From: an uncultured bacterium
Lineage (GTDB): Bacteria; Verrucomicrobiota; Lentisphaeria; Victivallales; Victivallaceae
DNA length: 62,341 bases
Direction of reading: 5' to 3'
Assembly (NCBI GenBank): GCA_949297015.1
Contig: CASFRF010000089.1
Coordinates: 1 to 62,341, forward strand
In this document: piece by piece, positions 7,425 to 15,521 of the stretch
Layout: every line of letters begins with the position of its first letter
Position numbering within the stretch: the stretch's first letter is position 1
Position numbers and translations under genes: made by a program
The notes under the pieces: generated by a model
What the model saw: the letters and a program-made list of their open reading frames with translations, nothing else
Told to the model about the DNA's origin: nothing
The model's database searches: none

Positions 7425-8984
7425 ATGGCGGAATTGACGGTAATCATCGGCACGGAGCGCCGGAAACTCGAAGTGGATTCCAGCAAAAATCTGGCGGAAG
7501 TGCTGGGCAGAAATCAGCTGGAACTGGATACGCGCTGCGGCGGCAGAAATCTCTGCGGCCGCTGCCGGATCGAACTGCGTCAGGGGGAGTTTCTGGTGGC
7601 CGGGAAACGCTGCAATGCGACGGTCGCGGGACCCTGCCCGGTCAACAGCTGCGTCACCTTTCTGCTGTCGGCGAGTGGCGAGATCGAAATTCCCGCCGGC
7701 TCCCGCCATCGGGCCGACGGCAAGGTGGTGACCGATTTCACCTTTCCGCTGGAGCTGACTCCGGCTCCGGGTCTGCGGGCGGCCGTCGATCTGGGCACGA
7801 CCACGGTGGCGGCACTGCTGCTGCGCGACGGCGCGATCGTCGGCGGCGCCGGAGCGCCGAATCGCCAGTTCCGGTTCGGGGACAACGTTGCCAGCCGGAT
7901 CTCGGCGGCGGCCGCGCCGGAGGGACTCCGGGCGTTGCAGCAGGCGGCGGTGGCGACCATCGAGCAGCTGCTGCTGGAACTGGTGCCGATTCCGGAGCAG
8001 CTCGAATGGATCGCGGTAGCGGGCAACACCGTGATGACCCACTTGTTCTACGGCTACTCGCCGGAGAGCATCGGCGTTTCACCGTTCACCCCGGCTTGCT
8101 ATGAATTTCCGGAGGTCCCGGCCGCGGAGCTCGGGTTCCACCATTTCCCGCGGGCCCGGGTGCAGGCGGCCCCGGCCATCTCCGGCTACGTCGGCGGAGA
8201 TCTCACCGCCGGGCTCGCCGCCGCGGGCTTCTTCAAACGTGCCGAGGGCTGCGAACTCTTTGTGGATCTCGGCACCAACTGTGAAATGGTGCTCAAACAA
8301 AATGGAGTGTTTCACTGTACGGCGGCTGCGGCCGGACCCGCCTTTGAAGGGGCGAACCTGAGCTGCGGCGGGCGGGCCGCCCCCGGAGCGATCGATCATT
8401 TGCGTTTCGACCCGGCCGGACGCTTCCGTTTCTCGGTGCTCGGCGGCGGGAGCACTGCTCCCCACGCGCTCTGCGGCTCGGCGCTGGTCGATTTTCTGGC
8501 GACCGGGCGCGATGCGGGGTGGCTCAACGACTTCGGGCGACTGGAGACGGAGCAACTGGAACCGCTCGGTCTGTTGTGCCGACAGGGCCCGATTCTGGGC
8601 TGCCGGGTGACCGGGGAACTGAGCGTGCTGGAGACCGATCTGGAACAGCTGCTCAAGGCCAAGGCGGCGGTGGGGGCCGGAATCGCCACGCTGCTGGACC
8701 ACTTCGGGAGCTCGCCGGAGCAGCTCGACGCGCTCTATCTGGCCGGAGGCTTCGCGCGGTATCTGGATCTGAACTCAGCCCGGCGCATCGGGTTGCTGCC
8801 GGAGCTGCCGCCGGAGCGCTTCCGGGTGCTCGGCAACACCTCGCTGGCGGGGGCGGCGCTGCTGGCGACCGATCCGGCGTTCGGAGCCGAACTCAACCGG
8901 CTCCGGAAACTGCCGCGGGATCTGGCTCTGAACGAACTGCCCGGCTTTGAAGATCACTACATCGACCAGCTGCTGTTACCTTAA
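7425..8984 (+). CDS. ASKHA / 2Fe-2S protein, corrinoid activator-like (RACo family)
   Basis: A 519-residue protein with an N-terminal [2Fe-2S] ferredoxin domain (residues 1-90; RCGGRNLCGRC plus a later Cys) joined to an ASKHA-type ATPase core. The core starts at AAVDLGTTTVAALLL and includes VAGNTVMTHLFYG, FVDLGTNCEMVL and LYLAGGFARYLDL. Family knowledge: such proteins use ATP to reduce inactive cob(II)amide corrinoid proteins in methyl transfer. The subtype lacking a longer linker is common in anaerobes and its partner is often not adjacent. No corrinoid protein gene is visible here, although a URO-D-like protein lies 2 kb upstream. The heparinase-like gene follows after 20 bp. Confidence 0.8.
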   Translation: MAELTVIIGTERRKLEVDSSKNLAEVLGRNQLELDTRCGGRNLCGRCRIELRQGEFLVAGKRCNATVAGPCPVNSCVTFLLSASGEIEIPAGSRHRADGKVVTDFTFPLELTPAPGLRAAVDLGTTTVAALLLRDGAIVGGAGAPNRQFRFGDNVASRISAAAAPEGLRALQQAAVATIEQLLLELVPIPEQLEWIAVAGNTVMTHLFYGYSPESIGVSPFTPACYEFPEVPAAELGFHHFPRARVQAAPAISGYVGGDLTAGLAAAGFFKRAEGCELFVDLGTNCEMVLKQNGVFHCTAAAAGPAFEGANLSCGGRAAPGAIDHLRFDPAGRFRFSVLGGGSTAPHALCGSALVDFLATGRDAGWLNDFGRLETEQLEPLGLLCRQGPILGCRVTGELSVLETDLEQLLKAKAAVGAGIATLLDHFGSSPEQLDALYLAGGFARYLDLNSARRIGLLPELPPERFRVLGNTSLAGAALLATDPAFGAELNRLRKLPRDLALNELPGFEDHYIDQLLLP

Positions 8985-9004
8985 AATCGGGAGGACCGTC
9001 CCCC

Positions 9005-10837
9005 ATGATCGCCAAAACCTTCCTCGCCGTGCTGGCCGCCACGGGAGCCGTGTGGTGCGCCGCCGCGGCGGTGACCGCCGACCGGCTCCGTCAGCTCCCG
9101 CCGCACCCCCGGCTGTTCGACGGCGGGCGCGGCTTTGAACTGCTGCGCCGAAACGCCCGGCTGCCGCAGGGGCGGGAACTGGCGACGCGCATTCTGTACG
9201 ACGCCGGGAAAATGTGCGACTATCCGCCGGAACAGCGGAAGCTGACCGGACGGCGACTGCTCGAAGTTTCGCGCAACGTGCTCTTTCGCGTCAACACCCT
9301 GACCACCGCCTGGGTGCTGACCGGCGACCGGAAGTTCGCCGACCGGGCCACGGCGGAGCTGCTGGCGGCGGCCGCCTTTTCCGACTGGAATCCGGCCCAC
9401 TTTCTGGATGTCGCCGAAATGACGCTGGCGCTGGCGCTCGGTTACGACCGGCTCTACTCCGAGCTCACTCCGGAGCAGCGGACGGTCCTCGCCCGGGCGA
9501 TCCGGGAAAAGGGCCTGAAACCCTCGCTGGGCAAGCACTGGTGGGTGGCCGGGAGCAACAACTGGACTCAGGTCTGCCATGCCGGTCTGACCGCCGGAGC
9601 GCTGGTCACCGCCGAAGACGACCCGGAGCTGGCCGCCGACATCATCAACCGGGCGCTGGTCAATCTGCCCCGGGTGATGAAGAAGTCCTACGCCCCCAAC
9701 GGCGCCTATCCGGAGGGACCGATGTACTGGTCCTACGGCACGGAGTTCAACGTGCTGCTGCTGGCGCTGCTGGAGCGCACGCTGGGCAGCGACTTCGGAC
9801 TCGCCGGGCAGCCGGGATTCGCCCGGACCGGCGCCTACCTGAGCGCCATGCACGGCAACACCGGGCAGCCCTTCTCCTATGCCGACGCCGGGTCGTCGCC
9901 GGTTTTCGGCTATGCCAACATCTTTCTCATCAAATATTTTCACCAGCCGGAACTGTTCAGTCGAACTCAGAGTGAGCAGTTTCTCCGCCGCAACGCCGCG
10001 CGGCCCGAATCGGTCCAATTTCACGGCGACCGGCTGCTGCCGCTGGCGCTCTACGAACTCGACGGACTGCCGGAACGCCCGTCAGACCGGAGTCCGGGCA
10101 GCTACTCCTCCGGCAAAGAGGCGGCGGTTCCCGTCACCGTCCACCGTAACCGGACCAGCTATGTCGGGATCAAAGGCGGGTCCCCGTCCGGTCCCCACGG
10201 CCACATGGACGGCGGCTCCTTCATCTTTGAAAGCGACGGGGTGCGCTGGTTCCACGACCTCGGTGCCGAGGACTACACCCGTCTGGAGCAACGCGGTCTG
10301 GACCTCTGGAACATGAGTCAGAACAGCGACCGCTGGACGGTCTTCCGGCTGGGCATTCAAAGCCACAATCTTCCGGTGATCGACCGGCAGCGCCAGCAGG
10401 TCAAGGGGAGCGCCCGGCTGCGTTCCTGCAACGACCAGGTCAGCGAATTCGATCTTTCCACCCTCTATCGGGGTCAGGCCGACACGGTGCGCAGGCGCTG
10501 GCAACTGGAGGACTCCGGACGGCTGCGGCTGCGGGAACAACTGACCGGGTTGAAGCCGGGCGTTCCGGTTGAGTTTCAGTTCCTGACCCGGGCCCGCCCC
10601 ACCGTCAACGCCGACGGTTCCCTGAAACTGGAGGAGGCGGGACGGTCGCTGCGAATCGACGTCGCCGGCACCCTGCCCTACCGCTGGGACAGCGTCGAGA
10701 CCCGGGAGCTCGAGCAGGAGTTCGACCGGCCCAATCCCGGCTTCCGGCTGCTCCGGCTGCAACTTTCCGCCCCCGCCGACGGCAAACTGGAGCTCACTCT
10801 TACCTTGACTCCGGGAACAGTGCGATCAACTCCCTGA
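9005..10837 (+). CDS. heparinase II/III-like polysaccharide lyase, exported
   Basis: A 610-residue protein with a short signal peptide (IAKTFLAVLAATGAVWCAAAA). An alpha-helical toroid-type N-terminal domain (NNWTQVCHAGLTAGAL, YPEGPMYWSYG) leads into the beta-sheet Heparinase II/III-like domain carrying GPHGHMDGGSFIFE at about residues 398-411. The family cleaves acidic polysaccharides such as heparan or alginate by beta-elimination; the actual substrate cannot be told from sequence. It likely shares a transcript with the ASKHA gene 20 bp upstream. Its last 38 bp overlap the 3' end of thiE on the other strand. Confidence 0.82.
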   Translation: MIAKTFLAVLAATGAVWCAAAAVTADRLRQLPPHPRLFDGGRGFELLRRNARLPQGRELATRILYDAGKMCDYPPEQRKLTGRRLLEVSRNVLFRVNTLTTAWVLTGDRKFADRATAELLAAAAFSDWNPAHFLDVAEMTLALALGYDRLYSELTPEQRTVLARAIREKGLKPSLGKHWWVAGSNNWTQVCHAGLTAGALVTAEDDPELAADIINRALVNLPRVMKKSYAPNGAYPEGPMYWSYGTEFNVLLLALLERTLGSDFGLAGQPGFARTGAYLSAMHGNTGQPFSYADAGSSPVFGYANIFLIKYFHQPELFSRTQSEQFLRRNAARPESVQFHGDRLLPLALYELDGLPERPSDRSPGSYSSGKEAAVPVTVHRNRTSYVGIKGGSPSGPHGHMDGGSFIFESDGVRWFHDLGAEDYTRLEQRGLDLWNMSQNSDRWTVFRLGIQSHNLPVIDRQRQQVKGSARLRSCNDQVSEFDLSTLYRGQADTVRRRWQLEDSGRLRLREQLTGLKPGVPVEFQFLTRARPTVNADGSLKLEEAGRSLRIDVAGTLPYRWDSVETRELEQEFDRPNPGFRLLRLQLSAPADGKLELTLTLTPGTVRSTP

Positions 10838-11462
10838 CCCGCTGCTCCACATCGGGAGCCTCGGTCACTTCGGTCACCATCGCGATGTGGCGCGCACCGG
10901 CCGCCAGCAGTTCGGGCAGGTGGCGGCGCTTGATTCCCCCCATCACGGTGAAGGGAATGGTCACCTGCGCGGCGATCCGCCGCAGCTCCGCCACCCCCAG
11001 CGCGCCGCAGGCGACCGACTTGGTTCCGGTCGGGTAGATTGGCCCGATGTTGAGATAGTCCGCCCCCCCCCGGCAGGCGGCGGCCGCCTCCTCCGGATTG
11101 TGAGTGGAGAGTCCCAGAATCAACTCCCCGGCCACCGGACGCGCCGCCCGCAGCGGCAGATCCTCCTGCCCCAGATGCACCCCGTCGGCCCCGGCGGCCA
11201 GCGCCACCTCCAGATGATCGTCGATGATCAGCAGCACGCCGTAGCGGTCGGCCACCGGGCGCGCCGCGCAGGCGAGCTCGTAGAGGGCCTTGAGCGAGGC
11301 GTTCTTCTCGCGCAGCTGGATGATCCGGGCGCCACCGCGCGCCGCGGCTTCAAAGACCGCCAGCGGATCCCGGCCCCGGGTGAACTCCGACGAGATCACC
11401 GGATAGAGCGTCACCTGCTCCAGCGCCGCCCGGCGGGCGGCGCGGGTCGTATACCCCGCCAT
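10800..11462 (-). CDS. thiE: thiamine-phosphate synthase
   Basis: Joins the thiazole phosphate and HMP-pyrophosphate halves of thiamine. The 220-residue TIM barrel shows the family landmarks: IIQLREKNA, LLIIDDHLEVALAAGADGVHLGQEDL, LGLSTHNPEEA, YLNIGPIYPTGTKS and FTVMGGI. The start ATG lies 3 nt after the stop of the zinc-ribbon gene, with AAAGGG in the end of that gene as ribosome site. No other thi gene is here and I see no TPP riboswitch in the short leader. Confidence 0.93.
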   Translation of the reverse strand: MAGYTTRAARRAALEQVTLYPVISSEFTRGRDPLAVFEAAARGGARIIQLREKNASLKALYELACAARPVADRYGVLLIIDDHLEVALAAGADGVHLGQEDLPLRAARPVAGELILGLSTHNPEEAAAACRGGADYLNIGPIYPTGTKSVACGALGVAELRRIAAQVTIPFTVMGGIKRRHLPELLAAGARHIAMVTEVTEAPDVEQRVRELIALFPESR

Positions 11463-11465
11463 GCG

Positions 11466-11834
11466 CTAGCCCTTTCTCGGCTCAAAATCGGGGCAATCCC
11501 CCATCGGATCCACATCGCGCCGATGCAGTTCGCAGAAGATCCGGAACGGATGCTCCAGACAGTGGACGCAGACCCGGCAAAAGCGGTCGGCACCCGCCAC
11601 CGGACTCAGCGAAGTCTCCGGCAACGCCTCCCCCCCCAGCAGCTGCGACAACCGGTCGCGGCTCCGCCGCTCGCCGGCGGAGGCCGCCCCGGAGGGAGCC
11701 GCTTCCAGCTCCCCGCCGCAGAGCATGCAGACTCGGATCGGCACCACCCGCCAGCCCTCGGCCCGCGAAGCGGTCCGGGGCAGCGTCTCCTCGCCGCAGT
11801 GCGGACAGATCAATTTCCCATTTCCTGTTTTCAT
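11466..11834 (-). CDS. small zinc-ribbon protein of unknown function
   Basis: A 122-residue protein with several metal-binding Cys pairs: CPHC at about residues 10-13, CMLC at 36-39, CVHC, then EHPFRIFC and DCPDFEP. Two zinc ribbons are likely, one at each end. I do not recognise a named family. Two ATG codons, 11840 and 11834, are possible. The predicted promoter would start transcription exactly at the second ATG, so 11834 is preferred and the mRNA would be leaderless. It is coupled to thiE, 3 nt downstream. Confidence 0.7.
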   Translation of the reverse strand: MKTGNGKLICPHCGEETLPRTASRAEGWRVVPIRVCMLCGGELEAAPSGAASAGERRSRDRLSQLLGGEALPETSLSPVAGADRFCRVCVHCLEHPFRIFCELHRRDVDPMGDCPDFEPRKG

Positions 11835-11840
11835 ATCCAT

Positions 11841-11868
11841 ACTATAATCCGAGCCGGAGAAAAGTCAA
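11841..11868 (-). promoter_or_regulatory. predicted promoter giving a leaderless zinc-ribbon/thiE mRNA
   Basis: TTGACT, 16-bp spacer, TATAGT on the minus strand. The -10 box ends at 11841, so +1 is expected at 11834, the A of an ATG. No Shine-Dalgarno fits between. Confidence 0.55.
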
Positions 11869-11888
11869 CAAAATGGTCGCGCGCGCGG

Positions 11889-11916
11889 TTGCATTTCGCC
11901 GGGGGCGGGATATGGT
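11889..11916 (+). promoter_or_regulatory. predicted promoter of the guanylyltransferase gene
   Basis: TTGCAT, 16-bp spacer, TATGGT. Start expected near 11923, about 31 nt ahead of the ATG at 11954. Confidence 0.45.
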
Positions 11917-11953
11917 AACTTGTCATTGGGAATCGGAGAAGGACTTTTCAGGA

Positions 11954-13045
11954 ATGGCGGACCTTTCAGAACCTCTTTATGCAGTGATCATGGCCGGCGG
12001 CCGCGGCGAGCGCTTCTGGCCGCTGGGACGCAAGTCGCGCCCCAAACAGCTGCTGTCGCTGACCGACGAGCGGACCATGATCGAAAATACTTTGAACCGG
12101 CTGACGCCGCTGCTGCCGCCGGAACGGATTCTGGTGCTGACCAACCGCGACTATGTCGAACCGATCCGCTCGCTGCTGCCGCTGCCGCCGGAGAACGTGG
12201 TCGGTGAACCGGTGGCCCGGGACACCGCTCCCTGCGCCGCGCTGGCCGCGGCCCTGATCCGGCGGCGCAATCCGGCGGCGGTGCCCACCATGCTGCTGCT
12301 GCCCAGCGTTCAGGAGCTCCGCGACGGGGCGGCGCTGCGCCGGGTCCTGCGCGCGGCGGCGGCGCGCGCCGCGCGGGGAGAACTCGTGACCATCGGCATC
12401 CGGCCCGACTCGCCCAACACCGGGTTCGGTTATCTGGAGCTGGGGGCGGAACTGACGGCGGAGCCGGTCCGCTTCTATCAGGTGAAGGCCTTCCGGGAGA
12501 AGCCGGATCCGGAGACGGCGAAACGCTTTCTGGAGGCCGGGAACTTCCGCTGGAACAGCGGCATTTTCGTCTGGCGGACCGGGGATCTGCTGCGGGCCTT
12601 CCGGCGCTTCGCCCCGGAACTGGCGACCATGACCGAACAGCTCTGCGCGGTCCCGGATTCGGAATTCAGCGCTACGCTGGAGCGGCTCTTCCCCGCGTGT
12701 CCCCGGATCTCCATCGACTACGCGGTGATGGAAAAAGCGGACCATATCGTAGCTGCGGAAGCGACCTTCGACTGGGACGACGTCGGCAGCTGGAACTCGG
12801 TGCGCCAGCGGCTGCAGCCCGACGACGCGGGCAACGCCGTGCGCGGCACGGCCGAACTGGTGGACTGCCGCAACTGCCTGGTGGTCGGTGACTCCGACCA
12901 CCTGATCGGCGCCATCGGCGTGGAGGATCTGGTGATCGTCACCGCCGGGAACGCCACGCTGGTCTGCCCCCGGAACCGGGTGCAGGAGGTCAAAAAACTG
13001 GTGCAGGCGGTGGCAGAAGCCAAGCACGGCGACCGGTATCTCTGA
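11954..13045 (+). CDS. manC: mannose-1-phosphate guanylyltransferase
   Basis: Makes GDP-mannose from mannose-1-phosphate and GTP for surface polysaccharide or glycan synthesis. The 363-residue protein has the nucleotidyltransferase signature MAGGRGERFWPLGR at about residues 13-26, followed by PKQLLSL, the ENTLNRL helix and FRWNSGIFVWR. The C-terminal WDDVGSWNSVRQR and NCLVVGDSD parts are also typical. It lacks the fused isomerase domain of longer ManC/AlgA proteins. ATG at 11954 is chosen over an upstream GTG-type frame because the conserved start follows at once and GGAGAAGGA lies upstream. It ends 28 bp from the convergent rnfE. Confidence 0.9.
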   Translation: MADLSEPLYAVIMAGGRGERFWPLGRKSRPKQLLSLTDERTMIENTLNRLTPLLPPERILVLTNRDYVEPIRSLLPLPPENVVGEPVARDTAPCAALAAALIRRRNPAAVPTMLLLPSVQELRDGAALRRVLRAAAARAARGELVTIGIRPDSPNTGFGYLELGAELTAEPVRFYQVKAFREKPDPETAKRFLEAGNFRWNSGIFVWRTGDLLRAFRRFAPELATMTEQLCAVPDSEFSATLERLFPACPRISIDYAVMEKADHIVAAEATFDWDDVGSWNSVRQRLQPDDAGNAVRGTAELVDCRNCLVVGDSDHLIGAIGVEDLVIVTAGNATLVCPRNRVQEVKKLVQAVAEAKHGDRYL

Positions 13046-13073
13046 CCCCGGTCGCCGGACGGCGGTTTGCTCC

Positions 13074-13781
13074 CTACTTCTCCTCGGCGGATTCGGCGAC
13101 CGCCTCCTCCGGAGCCGGGGCGCAGATCCGGCAGTGCCGGCAATCCAGCCCGGCCGGCGGCACATAGAGTTCGCCGCGCTTCACGGCGCGATGCCGGTTC
13201 CAAGCGTTCATCGCCGCCAGCAGACAGCCGACGATGATGAAGGCGCCCGGCGCCTGCGCCGGCAGCAGGAAATCGACCTTCCAGCAGGTCAGGACCTTGA
13301 CCTCGAACAGCGAACCGCTGCTCAGAAACTCCCGCGCCATGCCGACCATGGTCAAAGTCAGGGTGAAGCCCAGCCCCATGCCGACGCCGTCGAGCATCGA
13401 CCGCAGCGGGCCGTGCTTGGAGGCGAAGGCCTCGGCCCGCCCCAGCACAATGCAGTTGACCACGATCAGCGGGATGAAGATCCCGAGCGCCAGATAGAGC
13501 TCCTGCGGGGCGTAGGCCTGCATCAGCAGGTCCACCACCGTCACAAAGGTCGCGATCACCACAATGTAGACCGGAATCCGGATCTTGCCCGGAACCAGTT
13601 TGCGGATCAGCGAAATCACCAGGTTGCTGCCCAGCAGCACCAGCGTGGTCGCCAACCCCATGCTGATGCCGTTGCGCGCACTGGACGTCACCGCCAGCGT
13701 CGGGCAGGTGCCGAGCACCAGCACCAGCACCGGATTCTCCTTCCAGATGCCCTTGACGAAGTCCTGAAACAGCGTACTCAT
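13074..13781 (-). CDS. rnfE: Rnf electron transport complex subunit E
   Basis: Membrane subunit of the ion-pumping ferredoxin:NAD+ oxidoreductase. The 235-residue protein has six predicted membrane segments with RnfE landmarks NPVLVLVLGTCPTLAVTSSA, IFIPLIVVNCIVLGRAEAFA and DGVGMGLGFT. Unusually it ends in a soluble tail with LDCRHCRICAP, three Cys spaced as C-X2-C-X2-C, which I do not know from standard RnfE. It is the last gene of the operon and overlaps rnfG by ATGA. Confidence 0.93.
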   Translation of the reverse strand: MSTLFQDFVKGIWKENPVLVLVLGTCPTLAVTSSARNGISMGLATTLVLLGSNLVISLIRKLVPGKIRIPVYIVVIATFVTVVDLLMQAYAPQELYLALGIFIPLIVVNCIVLGRAEAFASKHGPLRSMLDGVGMGLGFTLTLTMVGMAREFLSSGSLFEVKVLTCWKVDFLLPAQAPGAFIIVGCLLAAMNAWNRHRAVKRGELYVPPAGLDCRHCRICAPAPEEAVAESAEEK

Positions 13782-14431
13782 TTGCTCACCTCCTGCTGCC
13801 GGGTGCGGAACGCCTCGGCCAGTTCATACGCCAGCTGAGTCACCGCCCGGCTGGTCACGGTGGCGCCGGTGATGTACACGGCGTCGCCGCCGTCCTTGGT
13901 CACCCGCCACGGAGTTCCGTCGCTCCTGCGGCCGCTGAACTGATCGAGCACCGGATTGGGCGGCAACCCCTCCCGCTTCGGCGCGCCCGAGAACAGCGTA
14001 AAAATGGTCTTCTTCTCCTGCCGCGAGCAGACGTTCGCCCCCAGCCCCGGGGTCTCCTGCTGCTTGAGGATCAGCATGGTCCGCACCGTCCCGTCCGGGT
14101 CGAAGCCGACCAGTCCCCGGACCGGTCCGGCGTAGCCCGGGACCTCGCCTTCGGCCGCCACCCCGACCAGTTCACCGCCGCGGCGCGCCCGGTAGAAAAT
14201 CACCTCGCGCCCATCCTCCAGCTTGACCGTCACCCGGTCCTCGCTCGGCTGGTTGTCGAAGGCGGGCAGCACCTGGCGCAGCGCCTCGTTGGCCTGACGC
14301 GCCGCCGCCTCCCGGATCGGGCCCGCGGTCAACTGCGAGATCAGCGCCAGCACCAGCGCCGCCAGAAAGCCGACGGCCGCCAGAAAGAGGCCCAGCGCCC
14401 AGACATTCTCGGTTTCCTGCCACTTCTTCAT
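13778..14431 (-). CDS. rnfG: Rnf complex subunit G (covalent FMN)
   Basis: A 217-residue membrane-anchored flavoprotein with one N-terminal membrane helix (residues 10-34) and an FMN-binding domain outside. The S/T-G-A-T-type attachment motif ITGATVTS is present, with T191 as the likely FMN-linked residue. The start ATG at 14431 overlaps the rnfD stop (ATGA) and GGAGGAG lies just upstream. The longer frame to 14845 is only a shadow of rnfD. Confidence 0.93.
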   Translation of the reverse strand: MKKWQETENVWALGLFLAAVGFLAALVLALISQLTAGPIREAAARQANEALRQVLPAFDNQPSEDRVTVKLEDGREVIFYRARRGGELVGVAAEGEVPGYAGPVRGLVGFDPDGTVRTMLILKQQETPGLGANVCSRQEKKTIFTLFSGAPKREGLPPNPVLDQFSGRRSDGTPWRVTKDGGDAVYITGATVTSRAVTQLAYELAEAFRTRQQEVSK

Positions 14432-15516
14432 TTCGACTCCTCCCCGCCCCGGTACCGGACATAACCGAACGGCCGCCGCACACAAGCGCGGTCGATCAGC
14501 GGAACCAGCGCGTTCATGAACAAGATCGCAAAACTGACCCCTTCCGGATAGTTGCCCCAGATCCGGATCACACTGGTCACCAGTCCGCAGCCCGCACCGA
14601 AGATCAGCGCGCCGCGCCGGGTCATCGGCGAGGTCACCATGTCGGTGGCCATGAAGATCGCTCCGAGCATCACCCCGCCGGTCAGCAGATGGAACAGCGG
14701 CGAGGGCGTGAGCCCCGGCGCCCAGTGGTGCACGATCCCGGTGATGATGAACACCGTCCCCAGAAAGGCGACCGGAATCCGCCAGTTGATCAATCTCCAG
14801 ATCACCAGCAGAATTCCGCCCAGCAACAGCGCCGCCGCCGAGCACTCGCCCAGACTTCCGCCCAGATTCCCCCAGAAGTAGTTCTTGAGCGCAGTCGGAT
14901 TGTCCACCGCGGCAAAGGTCTGCTGCGCCTCCGGCGTGCGGCCCATCACCTTGGGCGTGGTGCCGACCACGCCCAGCGGCGTGGCGCAGGTGACGCCGTC
15001 ATAAAACACGCGCGTGTACTCCGTCTCCGGCTGTGCCGCCATCTGCCGGGTCGGCACCCAGGTGGTCATCATCGCCGGCAGCGCGATCAGCAACCCCACC
15101 CGGGCCACCAGCGCCGGATTGAACGGATTGTGCCCCAGACCGCCGAACACCTGCTTGCCCAGCCAGATCGCCAGCAGCGCGCCGAGCAGACAGCCGTACC
15201 ACGGGATCCCCGCCGACAGATTCAAGCCGAGCAGCAGCCCGGTCACCATGGCGCTGCCGTCGCGGATGGTGCCCCAGACCGGTTTCCGGGCCATTGCGCA
15301 CCACAGCGCCTCGGCGCCCACGCAGAAGATCGTGGTGCACAGCAGCACCCGGAGCGCCGGCCAACCGAAGAACCAGATCGCCACCACCGCCGTCGGCGCC
15401 AGCGCGATCAACACCTTGAGCATCACCAGCGACACCCGATCCTCGGTCCGCAGATGGGGCGACGAACTCAAGACCAGCCGGTCGCCCTTCGGCATTACGA
15501 TTTCCTGTTCCATCAT
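14428..15516 (-). CDS. rnfD: Rnf complex subunit D (membrane, FMN)
   Basis: A 362-residue membrane subunit with about nine helices. Landmarks are GKQVFGGLGHNPFNPALVAR, the FMN-attachment region DGVTCATPLGV, and MATDMVTSPMTRRG with GVSFAILFMNALVPLIDR near the end. In known RnfD/NqrB proteins the Thr of this ATPL-type motif carries FMN; here the residue two before it is Cys instead of the usual Gly. Spacing to rnfC is 5 bp. Confidence 0.93.
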   Translation of the reverse strand: MMEQEIVMPKGDRLVLSSSPHLRTEDRVSLVMLKVLIALAPTAVVAIWFFGWPALRVLLCTTIFCVGAEALWCAMARKPVWGTIRDGSAMVTGLLLGLNLSAGIPWYGCLLGALLAIWLGKQVFGGLGHNPFNPALVARVGLLIALPAMMTTWVPTRQMAAQPETEYTRVFYDGVTCATPLGVVGTTPKVMGRTPEAQQTFAAVDNPTALKNYFWGNLGGSLGECSAAALLLGGILLVIWRLINWRIPVAFLGTVFIITGIVHHWAPGLTPSPLFHLLTGGVMLGAIFMATDMVTSPMTRRGALIFGAGCGLVTSVIRIWGNYPEGVSFAILFMNALVPLIDRACVRRPFGYVRYRGGEESK

Positions 15517-15521
15517 GCCCC

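Noticed and set aside
7347..8042. N-terminal extension of the terminase frame
   Set aside because: Residues before the ATG at 7346 are antisense to the ASKHA gene, and promoter plus AAGGA support 7346.
11463..11872. TPP riboswitch for thiE
   Set aside because: thiE begins 3 nt after the zinc-ribbon gene and the unit is predicted leaderless, so there is no room for one.
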